From Capitella teleta (taxonomy: Eukaryota > Annelida > Polychaeta > Capitellidae): a stretch of DNA of 64,000 bases. Positions 49,913 through 64,000 of this stretch are shown here, one piece after another. The position numbers and the translations under genes were made by a program. The DNA is taken from the NCBI GenBank assembly GCA_000328365.1, contig KB309773.1, positions 103,258 to 167,257 on the forward strand. Direction: 5' to 3'. The notes beneath the pieces were generated by a model that did no database searches, was not told the DNA's origin, and saw nothing but the letters and a program-made list of their open reading frames with translations. Numbering within the stretch: the first letter of the stretch is position 1; the number at the start of each line of letters is the position of its first letter.

Positions 49913-51368
49913 TTTTATTTCTTAAAATTCATTCACAATCCTGGAACGGAGATGCAGGACTCTTGGAGAATACATATAACAGCAGAATAATTACATAATA
50001 CATGATAATAAGCAGATGTGATTAACATAATCTATGCACTCATCTTTTACCCACACATAGAGAAACATGTTTTGTGAATCAATTCCATCAATTCACCAAA
50101 AAAAAAAAAAACTTATTCTTCCAAACAAAATAAATAAAAGTAATATTTTGAGTGTTCAGTTTAAAATTGAAGCTGGTTATTTCTTCGAGAATAACAAACT
50201 ATGGAAGACAGACAAATAAAATTTAACATTCTTATGGCAAAACAATATTTAACAGAAAAATGGAAGTTTTTACTTGACTTTGTTGTTCTCTGATCAATGG
50301 AAGCTTCAATTCAAATTACTCCTCAGCAGTTGAATTCTACTTTAATTCGTTGAGCTCAATAATTCGAGAAAATAGGTCCAATTCAGCATTTGAGCGGAGA
50401 TCGAGTAAAAAAAGCAGCAAAAATGTTTCAATAAAAAATTATAATAATTGAAATTTTCAGCAGACTCAATTAAATCACAGGGATTTCAAAAACACAATGC
50501 ACAAGAGAAAAAGAAAAAATTAACAGCGTATAACCAGGGCTTGTTGATAAAATAATTATACAATCAAAGATTGTCATTTCTCAATTCAAAAACAAAAAAC
50601 TTGAAATAAAATTTCCAAATACAAAATGGATTTATCAAATTAAGTTCGTTGAGTATGAATTTTTGTACCTGAAATATTGGATGAAATACATGAATAAATA
50701 TATAAATGAAAAAAATCACCATTTTCGTTGTTGCGGAAAATACGAGTTCGTTGTGAAATGGGAAAAAGGGGAAGGGATTTCTAAGAAATAAACTAAAATT
50801 CCATTTAGGAAAACCACCTCCATAAGTGGAAAGTGATCCGCGTTGATTAACTTGCTGCCGTAGTTAATTAATCAATAATTAATTCTCTGAGACACAATTC
50901 GATTCGTTAGAAGGCAGATGAAGTTATATTAAAGTCAACTTTGTCGGGTGATTAATAATTTCTGTAGTAGCCATTATAGAAAATCTGCTTAGTAAATATG
51001 TCTCATCGATACACATACAAAAAAAAAGGTGAATATTTCAAGATGATACACAGGAAATCATTCTTATATCAGCGGGAACATTTCTTAGATATCCAGGGAG
51101 AACCGTCGTAATAAGCAGCCTCATATACACACATTTCCCATAGCAACAGCAGACAAACAAAAAAAATCACAAATCGCCGTCGTTGACAGTTTTCGAAAGA
51201 TGTCACCAAACGCAGTTTTTTTTTTCCATGACATCGGAAAAACATTGGATGCATTCATTTTGACGCTAGATGTTCTCTTCTCTCGTTTTCTTCCAAATTT
51301 CTTGATTTCTGTGAGAGAAAACAAAATAAAGATTAAGAAAACAGATGAGTAACACGTTTACAAACCTT
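49913..51368 (-). other. Probable 3' untranslated region of the Kruppel-like factor gene
   Basis: The AT-rich stretch after the stop codon contains no gene. TTTATT at 49914-49919 would be AATAAA in the gene's orientation, about 1.45 kb downstream. The extent of the UTR is a guess. Confidence 0.25.
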
Positions 51369-55367
<3,999 letters not shown>

Positions 55368-58300
55368 CTGAAACGAGAAAGAAAATCATCAGTTAAGTAA
55401 GATCTTGGCAAACTTGGCGCACTCAAAAGACTTTTTGCATGAAGGGCGTGGTGTTCTCAGTCAACGCACACGTAAATAAAACATTGCAACATTTCTGACA
55501 CAGAAATTGAAGAAAAAACCAGGTCAAAAAAAACCTCAGAGGAAGTTTCAGGTATTATGAAAAAAAAAAAAAAAAGAATATTTATTCAATTTGCAATAAA
55601 GTGAAAATGCGATACCGGAAATTGGTTATCAGAGGAAGGAATAATGATGTGCATATAATAATTTATTCAGAATAACAATGAATAAATCAATGAGTCATGA
55701 TGACTTGGGATTTCAGCATGAATTATTTCATTGGGGATAATTCCAAGCGGGGGGAAAAATCTAAGAATTCTTTGTGGGGTTCCCTCTCAAGTCAGAAGCG
55801 GAAGCGCGATGAATACCTGTTTAAACCAAAAATATACAATGTGCATCTGAATGTCTTTTGAAAATCCAAGCATACACGCTTCTATATTGCATAATTTTAT
55901 CAAGTGTATGCCAATAACTAATAATAAACTAAAAATAAAATAATAATAAAACAATCTAAAAAATAAACTAAACAATTAACATGCATAAACCTAAAACCAA
56001 ACGTCATTGGCCATTCTGGAATTTAATTCATGATCAGAGAAGTATAAAATCTACTACAATTAATTAATTTGTCAAATTTTCAAAATAATACAAGCCATTT
56101 TCAAGCCCGAGTGGTTGTAAATAATTGTTTTGCCTCAAGATTTGTCAAGGGTGTTCGGAAAATTGAATAGGATGCGTTTAGTACTATTGACATGCTGATT
56201 AGGCAGCGCTGTGGTAAATCCAGGGCTTACAGACCCTGGATATATGTCACCACAAAAACCGTATTTCTTTCACAGATTTGTCATTGCATAATCGATTACG
56301 AGTCAAATCCAGAGCATTGACCTCAGATTCATTTCAATGAATCTTTGGACCAGAAAATGCGAGTGACCGCAGAATGACCACGATCATTACGTAATAAGAA
56401 TTATGTTCTGAGCATAGATAACGCTTCATCAAAGTTAACCTTGAATGCAAAGCCAAGGGAGCCGCCATTTTCTATGACCACTTGTAATCACTCATAAATC
56501 CTCAAATCATGAATAATTATTCTAGATTATTCTAGCAACGTGCGTGCTCCACAAACGATCTTACAAACCAAATATGTTACACTCATTTACCTTTAAATAA
56601 TCAATTCCGTAACATGTATTCTCCGACTTTGACTCGACTATTATCGCACAAGTTCAACAATGATGGTACTTGTAAGCATAGATAGAGCCACTGCACTGCC
56701 GGGCATACCAGACAAGTTAAGTTTGATCAGATATAATACGTACATCTAATTATTGACAACTGAGCCGAGAAAAAGTTAATTATTACTTTGTTAGTACGCA
56801 TAAAATTATGCGCGCGGAGTAGAAATTTCTATGAGACCATGTTGCTATGGGAATGTGCAGTTGCCAAGCAACAGTAGCAGATGCGAAAGGGAAAAATTAA
56901 CGAAGTCTGCTAAAGATGATCTAAAAAAGTAATGAGACGCCGGGGCGAAAGGCGAAGATCCGGAAGAGCCTCAGAGCAGAATAATGAGGGAAAATGAGGA
57001 GGAAAGGGTTCGTAGGAGGGGAGGGGGTGGAGATATGATGGAGAGGAGGAGAGACGAAACAAGTTGTTGTACTTATTGAAACGCAGCACACTGAATCACA
57101 CTGAATCACACTGAATCACACTGAATCACACGACGATAAACGCAACGTAAACACTCGTAGGAAGATATATAGTACTTCCACACTTAATGGCACAATCGAG
57201 CGCAGGTCGAAGAGAATAATCCTCACCGAAGTTACATAATCCGATTCAGCGTCTCTAGAAGTTATTAACGATGTTTAGCAAGTCAAGTCGGCCGATAGAG
57301 TGAGGTCTCTGGCAGGCAGCCACCGCCCGCGAAACGCCCTTTGACTGCAGCAAAACGCCCACCAAACTAACGCACGCAATGCAGTCACCCTGCCACCCAA
57401 CATGCAATCAGCCTGTTGCAGCAGAGCGCTTAATTCAAGATGATAAAATTTGGTCTGAGACACACAGTTTGGAGGATTACGTTATTGCATATATTTTCAA
57501 CATAGCAAAATAAAAAGTATGAAGATTCAAATGAAACTTAGTGACGACTAATGCATTCATTATTCACCGTGTGAATAAGGCATGATAATATATAGAGAGC
57601 AATGTAACTCTGTCATAATCCATAATCATAACAGTCACCCTGACACTCAGTGATCACGGAGTCATCGGGTGGTGATCAATCATCATAAATCGATCATCAT
57701 TGGATTGGAGGTGGTAGAAATTTCCGAGTAGATGTTCAATAACTTTAATAAATTAAATGTTATATATGCAGCTACTCACGAAACTATAGCAATTTTGTCT
57801 AATTCATATTGAATGTAGAAGCAGAGCTCCCGAAGAATATCAGAGCCTAATAATAATTATATCAATTAAATGATTCGAGATGAGCGCACTAACAAGCAGA
57901 CGGACATCTTCCATTGAAGTTGAATCCCGGAGTACATCCTACCTACGACGCTGCATTCGTTCAAAGTCGCCACAAATGAGCGCATATCATTGAAGAGTGT
58001 AGACTGCAATAAATTAATCAACGAAGTCGGTAGAAGAGCAAGCAGCTCGCGGGACCTGTTTTCAGGTTAAACTTTGTAAAGTGCAGGATCTTATTACAAA
58101 GTCGATAGTTGAAAACAGACGGAGGTGCCACAGAAAAAAAAAATATATATATATGCCAACAGGAAGCGAAATAAACGAGTCTATACGAGGGTGATCATAA
58201 AATAGTTAATAAACGTAACAGCACGCAGTACGCTAACCAGAAAATACCATCAATATCAAAAGCAATATAATAATTATTATTATTATTACTCAGAATTGAG

Positions 58301-59975
58301 GAAAAATATATAGGTTGATTTGAGCGCCGGCGGGAGGAATAAATATCATGCCACTCCCATCGTCATTAGGTAGTAATGAAAAGAGACCAGCATAATGACT
58401 AACACGCCCACCAAAGCCACAGCCGAAAAGGAAATGGTAAGCAATAAAGTGTTTGTTCGAGCTCAATACGTATAACCGGAAGAGCAACCAGTTTGCTTAT
58501 TTTACGTTGTTTTTTTTTGTGAGTTCAAAACAATGCCTCGATGACGTGCGCGAAGACAAAAGTCGCGTGCGGGATGGAGACAGATCAGTATATAAATAGA
58601 TTTGTGTACAATGCTCTACGATCTAGACTCTATAGAGGCAGAGGCAATAGTGTATCACATATAAACATACAATAAAGTAGTCAGGCTTGTAATTCGATTT
58701 AAATATACGCCAATTCAACCGAAATGCAATGCAAGTTATTTACTTGAAAAAACTAAAAACTAAAAAATATTTGTAATAAAGAAAAGAAAAGAAAAGAAAC
58801 TGTCTCAGCTTCATTCTCTCACAATAAAAATAATTCTATGTTGTAATAAATTTGGTTATTATTAATTTATTATACATGTAAACGTGCATTGCCGAATCAA
58901 ATACATGATAATCTTGAAAATCTTTATAGTTCATGAATACACAATTAATGTATACACATGCAGTAAGTGTGAGTAAGTCGAAGTAACACCCGTCTTGATT
59001 TTTGACACATAAAATGCCTGAATCAAATATGAAATTGTGTCAATCATTTACAACTTCAGTCGTCAAAGTACAAGAAAAACAAGAAAAACTGACGTTTCTT
59101 GGTGAATGAGAGAAGCAGACATCTGTACAAAAGTGTTGATTCCGATTGAAAGAGCGAACTTCGCGACAACAGTGAACTTATCAGTGCATGGAAGACATAT
59201 CACATGAGAAAAATACCATCCACCCTCGAGCGTGCTTCAGGTACCACACGACACCAACAGCACAGAAACTCTACGTTGCAACACAAACAACAAATTTGGT
59301 AACACGTACAACAAAAATCGTTCCACCACTGTACTCAATGAGGTCAAATTTGCATACTTGGATTAAAGTTTAAAAACTTACACCCTGACGGATTCGTAGT
59401 AGGCGGGCTCTGTGGTTGAATGAGGCGCCCGAAGTATGCAGGAGTTACACTCAGGGTGTGGTGGATATGGGCGTGGCATAGGGGCTTGCCTCGGCGCAGA
59501 ACTAAGCCCCGCGTAATGCTAACAGCCGTAATAAGCCTGTTGGCCTATGAGCTCAACAGCAGAGGAGAGTATTCGTGGGGTTTACATTCAATATGCAGTC
59601 TATGGCAGAAATGCACATAAAACCACTGAATCAATCGTATTTGAATGCTGTGTGCTTCCGCCACGGGCAATCAAGCACTGCACTTAGTCATTACTGAATG
59701 TGCTATTTTTGATCTAATCCATTCAATGAATGAATCAAATAACTGATTAATGTATCATTTAATTGATTTTACGGCGATACTCGCATTTTCGGAAATGAAG
59801 CACTAGCTGATATTTTCTCCACTTTTAGGTTTGCCCCTTCAATTGTAAGCATATTACACAATGGGCTTTATCGCGGAAATATACTATAGTAACCCCCGCA
59901 GATTAATCCCTCAGTGCAAATCCGCGGAATCCACCATCGCGGAAATTAAATCATGCATAGCATTAACCAGGGTAA
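55368..59975. other. No gene recognised; likely holds the 5' end of the Kruppel-like factor gene
   Basis: The missing first coding exon(s) of the Kruppel-like factor should be here or further right, but none can be named. There are four tandem copies of CTGAATCACA at 57091-57130 and an (AT) run near 58143. The rest is AT-rich and featureless. Confidence 0.4.
57091..57130. repeat. Four perfect copies of a 10-bp repeat
   Basis: CTGAATCACA repeated four times without change, which suggests recent expansion. Confidence 0.9.
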
Positions 59976-60214
59976 ATCAATCATTCAACTAATCAATCAT
60001 GTAACTAAGTAAACTAATAATCATAAAAATCAATAATCATTCAACTAATTAACTAACTAATCAACTAATCACTCACTCACTCATTCACTCACTCAATCAA
60101 TCACTCAATCACTCAATCAATCATTAAATCAATCAATCACTCAATCACTCAATCAATCATTAAATCAATCAATCATTAAATCATTAAATCAATCAATCAT
60201 TAAATCAATCATTA

Positions 60215-60297
<83 letters not shown>

Positions 60298-60412
60298 TAT
60301 TCAATTAAATAATTAAATCAGTCAATCAAAGACTCAATTGAAAATCAATTATTCATTTATATGATCAATCAATCTATCAAGCAATTAATAAATTAATCAA
60401 CCAATTAATAAA
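59976..60412. repeat. (TCAA)n microsatellite with degenerate flanks
   Basis: AATCAATC repeats, interrupted by ACTC and ATTAAATC variants at both ends. The purest stretch of TCAA units is about 60205-60295. Confidence 0.95.
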
Positions 60413-63400
60413 TTCACAATTAACAAAATCATGAATAACCATAATTACTGCATTAACACACACATACACTCAACATGGATGACATAGGCCATAGTGGGGG
60501 GGGGGGGGTGTGTGTGCACAGTACACGCGAGAGAGGGGGTCATTTGCGATTGGATGATTGAAGCTGCGGAACAGATGTAAGAACTACGGAGCAGCAGCAG
60601 CAGCAGCAGCAGGCAGCGAAAAAGCTGTTTACAAAGCGGACGATGCAGGGCCTCCTCCTCCTCTTCAGAACATGAGCCACTTTTATGCTCAGCCAAAGTA
60701 CGCTTTTCAACATTCCTCAATCCTTTGAATCGCTTCCATACCGCGCTGTCAGTCTCAATCCTCATCCGAAGGTTCTATGATGCTTCCAGAATCCCCGGAT
60801 CTGCAGGGATAATGGTATTCCAACCTCATATATGGGTCAAAGGTCACGTCGGAACCACTTCTCACCGAGTACTTGATGATTTTGATATCGATAATTTAGT
60901 AAATAGATCTAAGGCTTCTCGGTTTCTCTTCAGGGGTCAATTCGACCTGCAGTTATAGCTAATATCTAATAATATTGGGTTTTTGATCTTGAATAATTGC
61001 ATACAGGCTCTTTTCATGATTCGGGTGCAATATGCTAATAATAAATCACGATTGGGTTGTGTATGAATTTGACTCATTCAAGGTACATAGGCCGACATGT
61101 ACCTGCATATAGTATAATTGAGATGCATTCGCGACTGAAGCATGCTAGGGAATTTGTGAGCCATAATTTAAATTATATGTAAATCATATAGAATAAGGTA
61201 AATGATCTGAAAAAGTAGAATTTCTAGTAATTACGAGTACCACGTGACCTGAAAACCCCTGATAGCATGGATATGCCATGGATGTACTGGTAAGTGATGT
61301 ACTTGAAGCGCTGATGCTAGCCATCTACTTGACAATACTTGACCTCAATCAGCCATAGATCATGATAACAGTCGATTGTGAACAGAGAATCACTGGTTAA
61401 GCCCATGCAGTGAATCAGTCATATTTCCATCTCAAGTCAATGCTGGAACGACCATTAATTTGAATTAAACAAATCACCTCATATAATAGTATACCCCCCT
61501 TTTTAGGCCATTTTCACAGACGGATATGAGGGTGATTTGAACAATGTGATATACAAGCATTATATGCACTTTGATGGACATACTGGCACACTACTACCAG
61601 TACATGAATTGATAGCAATTGAATCATATTGACACTGTTCAATATACAATCGTGAATTGAACTCTATTTTCCTACTGTAAATGTCAATATTCCAAGTGAA
61701 GGTATCTTCTATGTACTTTTGTAGACCATTGCATTTTCATGTAGCAATTCTCCAATGATCAATGGTTGTGTGGGCTTTAGTGAGCAGTTGAGATGAATTC
61801 TTTCTTTGATTGATCTCTCAAAGAGTCCAGGACACCTTCGATCGCTACTGCGCTGCACACAATATGACATAAGGTTGTTTGCCTAACTACGTGCAGCAAG
61901 GGTCCATGGCCCAGAGGGACCACTTGTACAATGGGTACCCGGTTCACTAGAAAAGGTCAGCAGCATGCAAGGAGAGGCAGACTGCCTCCCTCCTGCTGGC
62001 TCACCAATATGGTGGGAATCTTGGGAGCCCCCATCCTGGCTACGGCAAAGATTGCGTATGATGGGTGGATGAATTAACAGGACAGTTGCGTTTGAGACCA
62101 TTTCTCTGGCCAGTCATTCACAATGAGATCCTTCACCTTTTAAGCCTATACTTAGTAGCAAAGAATGAAAATAACTTATACATTATATAAACCTAAATTT
62201 ATCTTCATTTTGTACATGTTGTTGGTTCAGCTTGCAGTATTTTGTACATTCTCTGCACTTGAGTGGCGGTCACTCTGTCACTATGTCACTATGTCACGGT
62301 GTCAGTCGATCCGTTATTCAACGATTTTCAATTGTAATCATTAACACCACCAGTGGCAGTGCTATACATCCGTGCAAATCAATATTACAGATTTATTATA
62401 CAACGAAAACAATTAAATTTCGGAGAGCAATAGTTATGCTCACCCATTTTCTGTCACAGGAGACTGTTCCTCCGCCATGGCGCCATTATCTTTCAACTCT
62501 GAAAATAAAAACTCAGTCATCAAGCAATATTCACAGACACGGTCACAATAATTGTTTGACGTTAACAATTAATCATTTTATGCATCGCAGTTGGAGCATA
62601 GCACGTGTTGATGTTGACATCGTGATCATAACGCCATTAGGAAATCATAACGTATGACCGAGTGAGTCGGAATGTGATCCGATTTCAAAGACGATTTAAG
62701 AGAATAATAACGCGATTTAAAGACTAGCATCCCAAGTGGCAACACTTTCAAGTATTCTTAGAATGCTCAGGGATAGCAGATGGGTCCCGATCGGAGGTTT
62801 TTGAGAGGCAGACCTACCTGTTAGCCGAGTGATAGTGTCTCCTTCGGCAGCCATTGAATCCTCCTGCGGCCACACCCAACATCCGGGAGTTCATTTTGAC
62901 CACACCTACTATCGACCTATTTCATGGCAAGATCATTTGATGCTCAAGCCCCTTCACCTGCAGAATTCATACCATATCAGTGATTAACAATCATAAACGA
63001 CGATTTTGAGACCTCTGAATTCGTTTTATTTATCAATAATTACAAAGTTAGAGAAATTGAACTCGAAATTTTGTGGTCGTGGCATGATATGCGTTATGAT
63101 TTTGCTGATTGCGGTCTCAGTATGAATCATAACGTTTTAATACCACTCTTTCCAGTTGTTTTCCGGCCATTTGTATCACGTATTAGAGAGGATTTATTTT
63201 GAAGACTAAATCAGTAATTCAGTATATTACAAGCGATTTGACCCGCAATAAATGATCGAAAATATTTCATTTTTATGCGCTCGTCAATAATCGCTACAAC
63301 AGGTTATAACATACTCAGACTTAAACAAGGGGTCGAATGAGAATAATAATGCCTACGATACGGCTGTACCAGTAACACCGCATCGAACTTCGGCTTCAAT

Positions 63401-63554
63401 GATCCGCTCCAGCTTAATTCTTTCGAATATGCTATACAATTGTAACATTATTTACAACTGACCCGACCTTGACGGTGAAACCACTGCAGTGAAGACTTTC
63501 AACACGCATGCATGTATCCATAGAATAGACAGTACTCACAGTAGGCCTATCGTG
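60413..63554. other. No gene recognised; simple repeats
   Basis: Contains a G run with TG repeats at about 60497-60516 and an (AGC)8 run at about 60592-60611. The minus frame at 60445-60765 runs through the AGC repeat as poly-Leu and is not convincing. The 62232-62657 plus frame (141 codons) has no recognisable motif. A stretch at about 61885-62090 has repeat-like composition but no assignable family. Confidence 0.4.
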
Positions 63555-64000
63555 TTGACAGTGCTGAAAAGCTACAACGGCCAACGCCGTCGCGTCTCAG
63601 GCTAGGTCCGCTGGGAGCATTGGAAGACATCTTTCAGTGCTCCTAGGTCTCACGGGCGGCCTACTCGAAATGGCAGAAGTGAGATGGACGGGTATTGGCG
63701 AAACAACGTGCAGCAGCCTACAGTACAGAACATTGGCACATCATCTGGTTCTCAGGAGACCAGACAAAAACACTAGCACGATATCAGATTCATTGTGAGG
63801 AAAGAGATGACCAACTGTGCCATCAGTCGTACAGCCATCTCAAGCAGGACGAGTGTCATCAAACGAGAAGCCAAACCGCCTGATGTCAGCATTTTCCAGT
63901 TGTATGCCCCTATACCTCTGCATATATGGAGACAATGAGGCTGTCAAAGTTGAAGTGTACCACGAAAAACTCTAGTCTCACTCAGCAGAACTCCAAAAAG
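63555..64000 (+). mobile_element. RTE-type LINE, endonuclease fragment (runs off the window)
   Basis: The translation shows the apurinic-type endonuclease of RTE elements, the kind often annotated as craniofacial development protein 2-like. Seen: LLEMAEVRWTGIGETT (63671-63718), then in another frame IVRKEMTNCAISRTAISSRT and SIFQLYAP (about 63794-63910), then GDNEAVKVEVYHEKL in a third register. At least two frame changes make it inactive. The reverse transcriptase would lie beyond the right edge. Confidence 0.75.

Noticed and set aside
60445-60765. Minus frame with poly-Leu
   Set aside because: The Leu run is the complement of the AGC microsatellite; no supporting splice sites.
61883-62101. 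Minus frame and a possible B-box (GGTTCACTA) near 61940
   Set aside because: Repeat-like composition, but the A and B boxes and a tail cannot all be shown.

Overview
This is eukaryotic DNA from an invertebrate animal. It is AT-rich, has many simple repeats and degenerate LINEs, and carries spliced genes whose introns range from about 48 bp to several kb. The protein content is metazoan: an anion-selective Cys-loop receptor, a Kruppel-like factor, biliverdin reductase, a GT91/GH130-like protein, and a secreted DUF7042-7045/ShK protein of a kind found in invertebrate bilaterians. I cannot fix the phylum; a marine invertebrate fits best. Exons were joined by eye from GT/AG sites, reading-frame phase and family resemblance, so boundaries are predictions.

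Layout. 1-7.1 kb: no gene, but a 27-bp minisatellite with a 134-bp higher-order period (about 1685-2497). 7.1-17.9 kb, plus strand: a 14-exon gene whose phases all fit, giving a 745-residue secreted protein (signal peptide, cysteine-rich module, ShK domain, second copy of the module, GPI-type tail); a dead LINE lies in its second intron. 19.2-21.2 kb, minus strand: biliverdin reductase A-like gene with one disturbed exon. 21.7-22.3 kb, minus: possible membrane-protein exons. 25.2-27.2 kb, minus: glycine/GABA-receptor-like chloride channel. 27-41 kb: gene-poor, with a TAACGTTA palindrome cluster at 37.6 kb and a twin-CRE/CCAAT/TATA promoter-like cluster at 40.0 kb. 41.3-44.9 kb, minus: two weak gene candidates. 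45.2-46.6 kb, plus: intronless type II membrane protein of the GT91/GH130-like beta-propeller class. 51.4-55.4 kb, minus: Kruppel-like factor with a CtBP-binding PVDLS motif. 55.1 kb: SINE-like element. 57-60.4 kb: short tandem repeats. 63.5-64 kb: RTE-type LINE endonuclease fragment running off the window.

The genes do not form a pathway; this is an ordinary stretch of animal chromosome with unrelated neighbours. The most unusual items are the duplicated-module/ShK/GPI protein, the disturbed biliverdin reductase exon with a changed active-site region, the GT91-like gene, the higher-order minisatellite that stays open across frames, and the TAACGTTA cruciform cluster. No CRISPR, rRNA, convincing tRNA gene or virus-like element was recognised.
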